Source: Acuticoccus mangrovi
GTDB taxonomy: Bacteria > Pseudomonadota > Alphaproteobacteria > Rhizobiales > Amorphaceae
Length of the DNA: 64,000 nt
Direction of reading: 5' to 3'
NCBI RefSeq assembly: GCF_016411865.1
Contig: NZ_JAEKJA010000003.1
Coordinates: forward strand, 434,001-498,000
Positions 46,838 through 55,329 of the stretch are shown here, in pieces. A program made the position numbers and the translations under genes. Each line of letters opens with the position of its first letter. The stretch's first letter is position 1. Under the pieces are notes generated by a model. That model was given only the letters and a program-made list of their open reading frames with translations. It was not told where the DNA came from and did not search any database.

Positions 46838-47023
46838 GTGACCACTGAAGCGCGGTACGACGCCGCCTCCCTCACGCTCGCCAACGGCGCGCTCGTCGAG
46901 AGCGAGAAGCTCCGACCGGGCGTCGTCTTCGACCATGACGAGGGCGACCGGGTCGTCGGCATCGAAATCCTCGGCGCCCGGCAAGAGCGCCCCGCATCCC
47001 TCCCCACGCCAATCTCCCGGTAG
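46838..47023 (+). CDS. DUF2283-like small protein, possibly degenerate
   Basis: A 61-residue reading frame whose middle, ESEKLRPGVVFDHDEGDRVVGIEIL, resembles the C-terminal half of DUF2283 (VxExxxPGVIxDYDxxGxxVGIEIL). The N-terminal half of the usual domain (YDxxADALYIRL) is represented only by a shortened RYDAASLTLANGA. GTG at 46838 is preceded by GAGGGG. It could be a real short protein or a decayed copy. DUF2283 genes are often mobile or toxin-antitoxin-like, but no partner is seen here. Confidence 0.5.
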   Translation: MTTEARYDAASLTLANGALVESEKLRPGVVFDHDEGDRVVGIEILGARQERPASLPTPISR

Positions 47024-47483
47024 CTCAAGCCCGCCGGCGAGGAGCCGCGGATGCCGGAGGGGTCGGGTCGCCCGTCTTATCCCCGCCCCGGTCCACGATG
47101 CCATACTCCCCCTGCCCTCGGCCGAGGGGAGGCGTGTCCGGACCGGCCGATGCGAGGATCGAGGGCTTCGGCGGTCGGCCTTTTCGCGGAGCAACGCACA
47201 CCGCGGAAGGCCGGCGGATCGGATGGGCCCTCAGCGGCGCGTCGCACCGACCCTAAGTGCGGGCCACGGCTGCAGCACCTCTGGCGGCACGGCCGATGCC
47301 AACCGCTGAGCGGGCACGCGGACGCTTCGTCCCGCGCGGCGAGTACGCCCCCGACCGAGCCAGCTGCCGAACGGCGGGACGCATGGAGCGACCCACCATT
47401 ATCATCACGAGGTCGCGCCATGCGTCCCGTCCCGCCCCACCACACCGCCGCGCGGCCGCCGCGCCGGCGCTCTTCGCGCAGGC
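47024..47483. other. 460-bp spacer without a recognisable gene
   Basis: Between the DUF2283-like frame and the convergent DUF3095 gene. Frames in both directions are Arg/Pro-rich and match nothing. It holds a 14-bp palindrome CCCTCGGCCGAGGG at 47115-47128 and little else that I can support. Confidence 0.6.
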
Positions 47484-48608
47484 TCACCCCTTCGCCGACA
47501 GCGCCCGCGCCGCCGCCGTGTAGCCGCCGCCCGCCCCGTCGATGAAGTGGAAGTGCCCGTCGTCGCCGAGGGCGGGCACGATGCAGGTCATCAGCGCCGC
47601 GTCCTGGCCGAAGAGGCCGTAGACCAGCGCCCCCGCCGCCTCGGCCGCGTCGAGATGGTCGACGAGCGCCGCCTCCAGCGCCGCGTCGCCGTCGAGGGTG
47701 AGCTGCAGCCCGTCGCCGAACTTGCGGAAGTCGGCGTTGAGCGCCACCAGCGCCCGGTAGGCCGCCGGATCGAACACGCCGATGCGGATGCCGGTGCGGA
47801 ACACCAGCCAGCCGAGCGCCTGGTGCGCCATCACCCGGAGCGTCCGCCGCCACGCCGGCGCCCGGCCCCGCGTCGCCAGCGCCTCGAGCCGCGCCCCCCG
47901 CGCCGAGAAGGCGGCGATCTCGGGCGCCTCCCGCAGCGGCCGGCTCGACACCTCGCCCACGAGCGCCAGCACCCCGTCGACCGCGGCACGAAACGCCGCG
48001 TCACCCGCCGGCCCCGGCCGCGCCACCATCGACAGCATCCGCCCGTTGCGCGCCGCGATCGGCTTCCACCGGCACGACAAGCCCCTGAGATCGGGCCGCG
48101 CCCCCTCCCCCGCCGGCGGCACGGCGAAGTCGCCCGCCTTCATCCGCGCCTCGGCGAAGGCGAGGCCGCCGCCGTCGAACATCGCGTAGGCGACATGCGG
48201 CGTCGGCCGGAACACGGCGACCCGCACGTCCCGCCCCGCCGCACGCACCGCCGCCACCGGAACGAGGGCCGCCCGCAGATCGAGGCCGAGATCGTCGCGC
48301 ACCCAGGCGGCGGTCTCGCCGAGCACCGTCGCGGCGGCCTCCCGGTCGGCGCCGGGCAGGGCGAAGGCGCAGCCATCCCCGCCGAAGCTGAAGGCAAAGT
48401 CCCGCGTTCCGAGGCGATTGATCATCGCGCTGATCGCCGAAGCCCCGGCGATGTTCACGGCCTTATAATCGCCGCGTGCCACCGCGTCGGTGGAGTTCAC
48501 CACGTCGGTGAGCCCCAGCACCCAGTCGTCCGGCACGCTGCGATAGACGTGGCCGTCGGTCACGTCGGCAAAACTGTCGAAGGTCAGGAAGGAGTCGAGC
48601 CGTCCCAT
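47484..48608 (-). CDS. DUF3095 family protein (nucleotidyl-cyclase-like)
   Basis: A 374-residue protein of DUF3095. The N-terminal part has GLTDVVNSTDAVARGDYKAVNIAGASA and FAFSFGGDGCAFALPG, which mimic the two metal-binding segments of class III nucleotide cyclases (the Asp in LTDV and the GGDG loop). The C-terminal part includes AHQALGWLVFRTGIRIGVFD and KFGDGLQLTLDGD. Some relatives are annotated as adenylate-cyclase-like, yet activity is unproven for this family as far as I know. No membrane segment or signal peptide. The gene is alone, with a DUF1328 gene about 118 bases upstream on the same strand. Confidence 0.78.
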   Translation of the reverse strand: MGRLDSFLTFDSFADVTDGHVYRSVPDDWVLGLTDVVNSTDAVARGDYKAVNIAGASAISAMINRLGTRDFAFSFGGDGCAFALPGADREAAATVLGETAAWVRDDLGLDLRAALVPVAAVRAAGRDVRVAVFRPTPHVAYAMFDGGGLAFAEARMKAGDFAVPPAGEGARPDLRGLSCRWKPIAARNGRMLSMVARPGPAGDAAFRAAVDGVLALVGEVSSRPLREAPEIAAFSARGARLEALATRGRAPAWRRTLRVMAHQALGWLVFRTGIRIGVFDPAAYRALVALNADFRKFGDGLQLTLDGDAALEAALVDHLDAAEAAGALVYGLFGQDAALMTCIVPALGDDGHFHFIDGAGGGYTAAARALSAKG

Positions 48609-48726
48609 GGCGCCACCTCAAGGGTCCGTCCCCCATCTACGGTGGCGAAGGCCGTGCGTCCGCGATGTTCACGGCCATTTCATCGCGCCGGCGCGCGGCG
48701 ACTCGTCCCACGCGCCGGCGCCCGCC

Positions 48727-48909
48727 TCATCCGGAAACGGCAGCCCCGCCGATCACCACGAGGACGATGAAGATCGCCGCGATGACGAGGAAGACGAAAA
48801 ACAAGATCCGCGCGATGGTCGCCGCTCCGGCGGCAATGCCGGTAAAGCCGAAGAGGCCCGCAATCACGGCGACGACGGCGAAAATAATCGCCCAGGTAAG
48901 GAAGTCCAT
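48727..48909 (-). CDS. DUF1328 small membrane protein
   Basis: A 60-residue, almost entirely hydrophobic protein: [20 protein letters not shown] then [20 protein letters not shown] and [15 protein letters not shown]. Two membrane spans and the [22 protein letters not shown] motif define DUF1328. These are widespread in Proteobacteria, often induced by osmotic or envelope stress; function unknown. GGAG lies about nine bases upstream. Confidence 0.88.
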   Translation of the reverse strand: MDFLTWAIIFAVVAVIAGLFGFTGIAAGAATIARILFFVFLVIAAIFIVLVVIGGAAVSG

Positions 48910-48993
48910 CGGTCACGCTCCATCAGGTTCGATGACCGAAAAATCACTGCCCGGGCAGGAAGGTTCCATCAAAGCGAAACAAACTGCGCCGGC

Positions 48994-49155
48994 TCACCCC
49001 TCCGGCCGGACCGCCACCACCGCCACGATGACGAGAAACGCGACCACCGCGAGCTTCCACACGTCGCCGCGGCGGCGCAGTCCCGGCAGGCCGAGGGGCC
49101 GGATGAGATGGGCGGCCATGGCGATGAGGACGATGGCGGATACGATCTTCGTCAT
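48994..49155 (-). CDS. small membrane protein with RPLGLPGLRRRGD motif
   Basis: A 53-residue protein with two membrane spans (IVSAIVLIAMAAHLI and WKLAVVAFLVIVAVVAV) joined by RPLGLPGLRRRGDV, a basic cytoplasmic loop. I recognise similar short proteins in other Hyphomicrobiales but know no function. The ATG at 49155 fits the hydrophobic start; a longer upstream frame has a random-looking leader. Confidence 0.7.
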   Translation of the reverse strand: MTKIVSAIVLIAMAAHLIRPLGLPGLRRRGDVWKLAVVAFLVIVAVVAVRPEG

Positions 49156-49299
49156 GGCCCCGACCCTAGCCGGGCGGGCGCCCACCGCAAGCCCCGTGGC
49201 GGGCGGCCCACCCCTTTGTGGCACGGCCCCTCTTCGCCCCGATCCTCGTGGCTCGGCTCCTCGCGGCTCGGATCCGGGGCGGCTCCGGCGCCGCCCGGC

Positions 49300-49788
49300 T
49301 CAGCGCACCAGCGACAGGGAGGGCGAGGGACGCATCAGCTCCCCGCGCGTGACGTAGCGCAGGATCGCCACCACCTGCTCCGGCGTCTCGCACACCGCGA
49401 GCGCCGCCGCGTCCACCTCCTTGAGGGCGTGGGTGTGCTCCTTGGCGTGCATCACGACGTAGGGGGTCCCGAGGGCGGCGGCATAGCCGGCGTCGAACGC
49501 CGCGTTCCACTGGCGATAGTCCTCGCCGAACCGGATCACCACGAGGTCGGCCTCGCCCATCAGGGTGCGATTGCGGATGGCGTTGAGCTTGGCGCCCTTG
49601 TGGTCCTTCCAGAACGGGTTGTCCTCGTGCCCGAGAATGGTGGTACCACAGTCGTCGGAGGCGGAGTGGTCTTCCACCGGACCGGTGAGGTCCACCGGCA
49701 GATCGAACTCGTCCACCCCGTCGGCGATCTGCTCGCGCCACTGCGTATGGATCTCGCCGGAAAGGTAGACGGTGAGCTCGACTTCCAT
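49300..49788 (-). CDS. YtoQ family protein
   Basis: A 162-residue protein of the YtoQ family, related to nucleoside 2-deoxyribosyltransferases. Typical segments are LTVYLSGEIHTQWREQI, FDLPVDLTGPVEDHSASDDCG, FWKDHKGAKLNAIRNRTLMGEADLVVIRFGEDYRQWNAAFDAGYAAALG (split here as NAIRNRTL and FGEDYRQWNAAFDAGYA) and YVVMHAKEHTHALKEVD. The Asp/Glu placement suggests a nucleoside-binding site, but the reaction is not established. It is monocistronic and divergent from the small secreted protein gene. Confidence 0.85.
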   Translation of the reverse strand: MEVELTVYLSGEIHTQWREQIADGVDEFDLPVDLTGPVEDHSASDDCGTTILGHEDNPFWKDHKGAKLNAIRNRTLMGEADLVVIRFGEDYRQWNAAFDAGYAAALGTPYVVMHAKEHTHALKEVDAAALAVCETPEQVVAILRYVTRGELMRPSPSLSLVR

Positions 49789-49964
49789 GGGGGTCGTCCT
49801 GTCGCAAGGGAGGATCTTCGGCTTCCCTATGTGGCAGACCGCACGCCGTTTGAAACCCCTTGCCGGCTAACCGGGTGGAAAGCATCGGCGGGATAGACGT
49901 TCATCGAGAGCGGCACGACACGCGCGAAACCCCCGCACACTCGGTGCGGATCGAGGAGGATCGG

Positions 49965-50276
49965 ATGACGGCGAGACTGGCGATGGTGGCACTTTTCGTC
50001 GCGGCACCCCTGGCCGCCGCGCAGGCCCAGAACGGCTTCGGCGACACCCAGCTCGCCTATAAGAACGGCGTCGTCTACGACGACGATCTCGTGCCCGGCG
50101 TGGGCATGAACTCGCCCTTCCTGGTGGAGGAGCAGGCCGGCTCCTCCAGCTATCAGGACTACCGGCGCACCGATTCGCCCAACCTCATCGGCAACGACGG
50201 GCGCATCTCCAACCAGATCTATCAGGACGCCGACCGGGCGGCGAGCCGGCTCGGGCGGCGCAGCTACCAGGACTGA
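49965..50276 (+). CDS. small periplasmic protein with YQD repeats
   Basis: A 103-residue exported protein. Signal peptide MTARLAMVALFVAAPLAAAQA precedes QNGFGDTQLAYKNGVVYDD. The acidic, Ser/Tyr-rich mature part contains three related short motifs (SSYQDYRR, IYQDADR, RSYQD at the end). No known family. GAGGAGG five bases upstream fixes the ATG at 49965. It is convergent with the aminotransferase gene, whose stop codon is nine bases away. Confidence 0.65.
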   Translation: MTARLAMVALFVAAPLAAAQAQNGFGDTQLAYKNGVVYDDDLVPGVGMNSPFLVEEQAGSSSYQDYRRTDSPNLIGNDGRISNQIYQDADRAASRLGRRSYQD

Positions 50277-50285
50277 GGCGGCGCC

Positions 50286-51410
50286 TCAGCCGGCGGCGAC
50301 GCTCGCCATCGGCGCGACCTCGGCGAGAGCCGGGCCGAGCTCGGCCTCGAAGAGGTCGAGCAGCGCGTCGGAGACGGCCGTCACGCGGATGCAGCGATCC
50401 TGCGGCGCCACGAACGGCATGCGCACGAACACCCCGCGGGTGGCGAGCGCGGCGACGAGCGCCCGGGCGACCGCCCCGTCGCAGCCGGTGTCGATGGTGA
50501 CGAAGTTGGTGTCGCTCGGCAGCGCCGTCATGCCGTGGGCGGCGGCGATGTCGCCGATGCGGGCCTTGGCGGCGGCGACGGCGTGGAGCACCGCGTCGAG
50601 GTGGGCCTGGTCGCCGAGCGCGGCGAGGGCGCCGGCCTGCGCCACGCGGTTCACGCCGAAGTGGTTGCGCACCTTGTCGAACGCCTTGGCGAGCTCCGGC
50701 GTCGTGATCGCGTAGCCGATGCGCATCCCGGCGAGCCCATAGGCCTTCGAGAAGGTCCTGAGGCGGATGAGGCCCGGATGCTCCAGCCCGATCGGCGGCA
50801 CCGCCGACGGGTCGGCGAACTCGGCATAGGCCTCGTCGAGGGCGAGGACGGCGCCTTCGGGCATCGCCTCGATCAGCCCCGCGATGCGCCCGGCCGGATG
50901 GGAGGAGCCCATCGGGTTGTCGGGGTTGGCGAAATAGGCGAGCGGCGCCGCCTCGGCCCGCACCGCCGCGAGGATCGCGTCCGGGTCCTCGTGGTCGCCG
51001 GCATAGGGCACCGTCACGAGGCGGCCGCCGAAGCCGTTCACGTGGTAGTTGAAGGTCGGATAGGCGCCCGCCGAGGTGACGACGGGCGTCCCCTCGCGGA
51101 CGAAGAGGCGGACGAGGTTCTGAAGGAGGCCGTCGATCCCCTCGCCCACCGCGATGCGCTCGACCGCGACGCCGTGATGGGCGGCGAGCGCGGCCTTGAG
51201 GTCGAAGTTCTCAGGATCGCCGTACATCCACGCCCCGGCCGCCGCCTCGCTCATGGCGGCGATCGCCTTCGGCGAGGGGCCGAAGGCGTTTTCGTTGGCG
51301 CCGGCGCGCACCGTGAAGGCGGCGCCGCGGGCGCGCTCCTGCGCCTCGGGCCCCACGAAGGGGACCGAGGCCGGAAGCTGCGCAACGAGGGGCGTGAACG
51401 GCGGTGTCAT
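50286..51410 (-). CDS. PLP-dependent aminotransferase, histidinol-phosphate aminotransferase-like
   Basis: A 374-residue class I/II aminotransferase of the HisC type. GANENAFGPSPKAIAA is the family N-terminal motif, VGEGIDGLLQNLVR and NPDNPMGSSH bind cofactor and substrate, LDEAYAEF carries the Asp that contacts the PLP ring, and Lys222 in RTFSKAYGLAGMRIGYA forms the Schiff base. HisC paralogues also act on aromatic amino acids; its position immediately behind ahcY, with the ATG touching the ahcY stop codon, points away from the histidine operon and towards a role linked to methionine or aromatic metabolism. Confidence 0.88.
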   Translation of the reverse strand: MTPPFTPLVAQLPASVPFVGPEAQERARGAAFTVRAGANENAFGPSPKAIAAMSEAAAGAWMYGDPENFDLKAALAAHHGVAVERIAVGEGIDGLLQNLVRLFVREGTPVVTSAGAYPTFNYHVNGFGGRLVTVPYAGDHEDPDAILAAVRAEAAPLAYFANPDNPMGSSHPAGRIAGLIEAMPEGAVLALDEAYAEFADPSAVPPIGLEHPGLIRLRTFSKAYGLAGMRIGYAITTPELAKAFDKVRNHFGVNRVAQAGALAALGDQAHLDAVLHAVAAAKARIGDIAAAHGMTALPSDTNFVTIDTGCDGAVARALVAALATRGVFVRMPFVAPQDRCIRVTAVSDALLDLFEAELGPALAEVAPMASVAAG

Positions 51411-52814
51411 TCAGTACCTGTAGGCTTCGGTCTTGTACGGGCCGTCCTGCTCGACGCCGATGTAGGCGGCCTGCTCCTGCGACAGCTTGGTGAGCTTGGC
51501 GCCGAGCTTGGCGAGGTGCAGCTCGGCCACCTTCTCGTCGAGGTGCTTGGGCAGCACGTAGACCTTGTTCTCGTAGGCGCCGCCGTTGTTCCAGAGCTCG
51601 ATCTGGGCGAGCGTCTGGTTGGAGAACGACGCCGACATCACGAAGGAGGGGTGCCCCGTGGCGTTGCCGAGGTTCACGAGGCGGCCTTCGGACAGAAGGA
51701 TCATGCGCTTGCCGTCGGGGAACTCGACGAGGTCCACCTGCGGCTTCACGTTCTTCCACTTCATGTTCTTCAGGCCGGCGACCTGAATCTCGTTGTCGAA
51801 GTGGCCGATGTTGCAGACGATCGCCATGTCCTTCAGCTTGCGCATGTGGTCGACCGTGAGGACGTCCTTGTTGCCCGTGGCGGTGACGACGATGTCGGCA
51901 CGCGGGGCGGCGTCTTCCACGGTCACGACCTCGAAGCCGTCCATCGCAGCTTGAAGCGCGCAGATCGGGTCGATCTCGGTCACGAGCACGCGGGCGCCGG
52001 CACCGGCGAGCGAGGCGGCCGAGCCCTTGCCCACGTCGCCGTAGCCGCAGACGATGGCGACCTTGCCGGCCATCATCACGTCGGTGCCGCGACGGATCGC
52101 GTCGACGAGGGACTCGCGGCAGCCATACTTGTTGTCGAACTTCGACTTGGTGACCGAGTCGTTGACGTTGATCGCCGGGAAGGCGAGCTCGCCGCGCTTT
52201 TCCATCTGGTAGAGGCGCAGCACGCCCGTGGTGGTCTCCTCCGACACGCCGCGGATGTTGGCCTTGCAGCGCGAATAGAAGGTCGGGTCGGTGGCGAGGC
52301 GGGCCTTGATGGTCTCGAAGAGGTAGGTCTCCTCCTCGTTGGACGGGCTCTCGAGAACCGACGGGTCGGTCTCGGCTTGCGCGCCCAGCATGACGAGCAG
52401 CGTCGCATCGCCGCCGTCGTCGAGGATCATGTTGCAGGTCTCGCCGTCGCCCCAGTCGAGGATCTGGTCGGCGTACTGCCAGTATTCCTGCAGCGTCTCG
52501 CCCTTGATGGCGAACACCGGGATGCCGGCGGCGGCGATGGCCGCGGCGGCGTGGTCCTGGGTGGAGAAGACGTTGCAGGACGCCCAGCGCACCTCGGCGC
52601 CGAGAGCGACGAGCGTCTCGATCAGCACCGCGGTCTGAATGGTCATGTGCAGCGAGCCGGCGATCCGGGCGCCCTTGAGGGGCTGCGCAGCGGCGTTCTC
52701 TTCGCGAACCGCCATCAGGCCGGGCATCTCCACCTCGGCCATTCCGATCTCGGTGCGGCCGTAGTCGGCGAGCTCGATGTCTTTGACGACGTAGTTCACG
52801 TCCGAAAGCGTCAT
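51411..52814 (-). CDS. ahcY: S-adenosylhomocysteine hydrolase
   Basis: AhcY splits S-adenosylhomocysteine into homocysteine and adenosine, removing the product that inhibits methyltransferases. The 467-residue protein has the N-terminal [43 protein letters not shown], the NAD fold [37 protein letters not shown] with the Cys-Arg-Glu motif, and the C-terminal KTEAYRY typical of the family. The ATG at 52814 gives the usual N-terminus [20 protein letters not shown]. It heads a two-gene operon with the aminotransferase. A promoter and a palindrome are visible upstream. Confidence 0.97.
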   Translation of the reverse strand: MTLSDVNYVVKDIELADYGRTEIGMAEVEMPGLMAVREENAAAQPLKGARIAGSLHMTIQTAVLIETLVALGAEVRWASCNVFSTQDHAAAAIAAAGIPVFAIKGETLQEYWQYADQILDWGDGETCNMILDDGGDATLLVMLGAQAETDPSVLESPSNEEETYLFETIKARLATDPTFYSRCKANIRGVSEETTTGVLRLYQMEKRGELAFPAINVNDSVTKSKFDNKYGCRESLVDAIRRGTDVMMAGKVAIVCGYGDVGKGSAASLAGAGARVLVTEIDPICALQAAMDGFEVVTVEDAAPRADIVVTATGNKDVLTVDHMRKLKDMAIVCNIGHFDNEIQVAGLKNMKWKNVKPQVDLVEFPDGKRMILLSEGRLVNLGNATGHPSFVMSASFSNQTLAQIELWNNGGAYENKVYVLPKHLDEKVAELHLAKLGAKLTKLSQEQAAYIGVEQDGPYKTEAYRY

Positions 52815-52842
52815 GGATCTTTCCCTTGGGTCTGTTGGGCGG

Positions 52843-52871
52843 TGTATAGGGTGCCTCCGGCGCGCATGCAA
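52843..52871 (-). promoter_or_regulatory. promoter of ahcY
   Basis: Minus strand: TTGCAT (complement at 52866-52871), 17-base spacer, TATACA (complement at 52843-52848), each with four of six consensus matches. The start of transcription would be about 20-25 bases before the ATG at 52814. Confidence 0.5.
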
Positions 52872-52874
52872 CGA

Positions 52875-52892
52875 CATAAAGATATCATTATG
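52875..52892. promoter_or_regulatory. near-perfect 18-bp palindrome upstream of ahcY
   Basis: CATAAAGATATCATTATG is symmetric at 16 of 18 positions and lies four bases upstream of the proposed -35 box of ahcY. Another GATATC follows at 52895-52900, so a second half-site may be present. AT-rich palindromes of this kind stand out sharply in a 70% GC genome. A SahR (ArsR-family, S-adenosylhomocysteine-responsive) or similar methionine-cycle regulator is the natural candidate; no such regulator is encoded in the window. Confidence 0.6.
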
Positions 52893-53090
52893 CCGATATC
52901 TCATGTGCGCAGACGACCACCCTGCGGCCCCGATGCCGACGGCGGGGCGGATTCGCCCTGCCGCTCCAACGCGGTGCGGCCGCTCGCCGCCCCTGGCCGA
53001 TGACCGTGCCGACGCACCGAGGGGGGGTGGGCCACCTGCAGGACGTGTGACATAGTGCGGGGCGATTGCCGGTCGACAAAGGATTAGCGC

Positions 53091-54758
53091 ATGAGTCTCC
53101 CCTCGACCAACGCCGACGAAGCCACCACCTCCTTCGTCGAGATGACCGGCCCGCCGCGGCCCGGTCCCACGCGTGTGCTGATGATCCACCCGCGCTTCAT
53201 GGGCGGATCCTTCTGGTCGTTCGAGAAGACGTCGCGCATGTACGGCGCCGAGTATCCGATGCCGCCGCTCGGCCTCGCCACGGTTGCCGCGATGCTACCG
53301 GACGACTGGCCCGTGCGCATCGTCGACCGCAACATCGAGACCTTGAGCGATGCCGACATCGAGGCGGCCGACCTCATCATGACGGGCGGGATGCTGCCGC
53401 AGCGGGCCGACCTGCTGCACGTGATCGACTGGGCCCACAGCCTCGGCAAGAAGGTGATGATCGGCGGCCCCGACATCATGTCGAGCCCCGACGTCTTCGC
53501 CCATGTCGACTTCGTCGTGGTGGGCGAAGCCGAGAGCGTCATCGGCGAGGTGATCGCAGCCTGGCGGAACGGCGCCGAGCGCGGCCGCTTCGACGCCGAG
53601 AAGTTCAAGGCCGACGTGACGCACTCGCCCATCCCGCGCTTCGAGCTGCTGAAGCGCGAGAAATATCTTCAGATGACCGTGCAATATTCGCGCGGCTGTC
53701 CGTTCACCTGCGAGTTCTGCGACATCATCGAGCTCTTCGGCCGCAAGCCGCGCACGAAGACCAACGCGCAGATCCTCTCCGAGCTCGACGCGATCCACGC
53801 CCTCGGCTATCGCGGCCACGTCAACTTCGTCGACGACAATCTCATCGGCAACAAGAAGGCGGTGAAGCAGTTCCTGCCCGAGCTGATCCGCTGGCAGGAA
53901 GAGCGCAACTACCCGTTCGACTTCTCCACCGAGGCGTCGCTGAACCTCGCCGACGACGACGACTTGATGGCGATGCTGTCGAAGGCCGGCTTCCTCGGCG
54001 TGTTCATCGGCATCGAAAGCCCGGACGACAACGTTCTCAACGCCACCAAGAAGAAGCAGAACACCAAGCGCAACATCGCCGAGAGCGTGCACAAGGTGTA
54101 CGCCTCGGGGCTCGCGGTGCTGGCGGGCTTCATCGTGGGCTTCGACGAGGAGAAGGGGTCGGTGGGCGACGCCATCGCCGACCTCATCGAGGAAGCGGCG
54201 ATCCCCATCGCGATGGTGGGCCTACTTTACGCCCTGCCCGAGACCGGGCTCACGCGCCGTCTTGCGAAGGAAGGGCGGCTCCACCCCCCGCTTTCGATGG
54301 AAGAGGCTCTCGCCGAAGGCAGCGCCGACCAGTGCACCCAGGGCCTCAACTTCGACACGCTGCGCCCGCGCGCCGAGATCCTGCGCGACTTCCGCACCGT
54401 GGTGGCCCGCACCTACGACCTCAAGGCCTATCACCGCCGGGTGCGGCGCCTCGCCGATCTACTGCGCTTCGATCACGCCAATATCGACGTGCTGCGCTCG
54501 GGCTTCATGAAGAATGCGCTGTTCGTCCTGCGCCTCTCCTGGGTGATGGGGATTACCGCCAAGGAGGGCAAGCGGCTCTATTGGGGCACGCTGCTGCATG
54601 CCGCGCGCCGCGACACGCGCTCGCTGGAGGCGGTGTTCCTATCGCTCGCCGCCTATACCCACACGGGGCCGTTCTCCCGGGACGTGTTGAAGGCGATCGA
54701 CGCCAAGATCGCCTCCCTGCCGTTCGAACCGGCGACGCCGGCGCTGGCGGCCGAATAG
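53091..54758 (+). CDS. B12-binding radical SAM protein, HpnP-like (DUF4070)
   Basis: A 555-residue class B radical SAM enzyme. Residues 28-165 form a cobalamin-binding Rossmann domain (VLMIHPRF, then [13 protein letters not shown] and IMTGGMLPQ). The radical SAM domain carries the 4Fe-4S cysteines Cys203, Cys207 and Cys210 in [39 protein letters not shown] and [14 protein letters not shown] follow, and a DUF4070-like C-terminal region completes it. The whole order is that of HpnP, the hopanoid C-2 methylase, and its close paralogues. No other hopanoid gene is nearby, so the substrate is open. It is divergent from ahcY, which is meaningful because such methylases generate S-adenosylhomocysteine. 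Confidence 0.88.
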   Translation: MSLPSTNADEATTSFVEMTGPPRPGPTRVLMIHPRFMGGSFWSFEKTSRMYGAEYPMPPLGLATVAAMLPDDWPVRIVDRNIETLSDADIEAADLIMTGGMLPQRADLLHVIDWAHSLGKKVMIGGPDIMSSPDVFAHVDFVVVGEAESVIGEVIAAWRNGAERGRFDAEKFKADVTHSPIPRFELLKREKYLQMTVQYSRGCPFTCEFCDIIELFGRKPRTKTNAQILSELDAIHALGYRGHVNFVDDNLIGNKKAVKQFLPELIRWQEERNYPFDFSTEASLNLADDDDLMAMLSKAGFLGVFIGIESPDDNVLNATKKKQNTKRNIAESVHKVYASGLAVLAGFIVGFDEEKGSVGDAIADLIEEAAIPIAMVGLLYALPETGLTRRLAKEGRLHPPLSMEEALAEGSADQCTQGLNFDTLRPRAEILRDFRTVVARTYDLKAYHRRVRRLADLLRFDHANIDVLRSGFMKNALFVLRLSWVMGITAKEGKRLYWGTLLHAARRDTRSLEAVFLSLAAYTHTGPFSRDVLKAIDAKIASLPFEPATPALAAE

Positions 54759-54769
54759 GCCGAAGCGGA

Positions 54770-54796
54770 GCCGCGCGACGTCGACCGCCGCGCGGC
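54770..54796. terminator. hairpin between convergent genes
   Basis: GCCGCGCG (54770-54777) and CGCGCGGC (54789-54796) pair around an 11-base loop, 11 bases after the radical SAM stop and 7 bases before the end of the opposing gene. No T-run. Confidence 0.4.
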
Positions 54797-54803
54797 GACA
54801 GCG

Positions 54804-55082
54804 TCACTTCGGCTTGACGCGCTCGACGGGCAGGCGCTCGTTCTTCTCGCCTTCCATCGCCTCGACGACGGGGTTGGTCTCGTCGCCGCGAGCATCCTCG
54901 GGGCGCGTGGTGCCGAGCGTCTCGCCGAGCACGTTGCCGCTGCCCTGCGGCGCTTCGGCCTGCTGCGACGGCGCGCCATGCGCGGCGTTCTTTTCGGGGA
55001 GCGGCTTGGGGCCGGCGGCCTCCGCTGCGGTTGTGGCGCCGAGCGCGGCGATGGCCACGATCGCCAGCATGGCTTTCGTCAT
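54804..55082 (-). CDS. small exported protein, unknown function
   Basis: A 92-residue protein: signal peptide MTKAMLAIVAIAALGATTAAEA, then a hydrophilic Pro/Glu/Gly-rich mature chain without cysteines (LGTTRPEDARGDETNPVVEAMEGE) and a basic end VERVKPK. It looks intrinsically disordered. The ATG at 55082 has GGAG seven bases upstream; that GGAG lies within an alternative upstream start, which I therefore reject. It lies downstream of the atp operon on the same strand, separated by a hairpin. Confidence 0.65.
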   Translation of the reverse strand: MTKAMLAIVAIAALGATTAAEAAGPKPLPEKNAAHGAPSQQAEAPQGSGNVLGETLGTTRPEDARGDETNPVVEAMEGEKNERLPVERVKPK

Positions 55083-55240
55083 TTGAAACTCCATTGCCGA
55101 ACAAAACGGCTATGGCTTGCCTCTTCCACGTTCCCCGAACCGGCGCAACATCCTCGAGCATCCCGCACGGCGGCCATTCAGCGCATGGCGACGACGTCGT
55201 CGGAGCCCCGGCCGTGCCGTCGGAGATCGCCTCAAACGAA

Positions 55241-55270
55241 TTCGGCCGCGATCGTGACGACGCGGCCGAA
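55241..55270 (-). terminator. terminator-like hairpin after the atp operon
   Basis: Perfect 10-bp arms TTCGGCCGCG (55241-55250) and CGCGGCCGAA (55261-55270) around a ten-base loop, 60 bases beyond the atpC stop codon on the minus strand. Only a weak T-rich stretch follows, so termination may need Rho. Confidence 0.5.
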
Positions 55271-55329
55271 CCGAATTGAACTTCGACGATGGTCGAGAAC
55301 GGCGGAGCCGCCCTCCCCGCGCGGACGCC

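Noticed and set aside
50286-51410. Naming the aminotransferase hisC
   Set aside because: The motifs fit HisC but paralogues with other substrates are common and the ahcY context argues against histidine synthesis; I left the symbol empty.
52815-52900. An S-adenosylhomocysteine or SAM riboswitch upstream of ahcY
   Set aside because: The leader after the proposed start site is only about 20-30 bases, too short for a riboswitch, and I could not find a pseudoknot-forming consensus; a DNA operator fits better.
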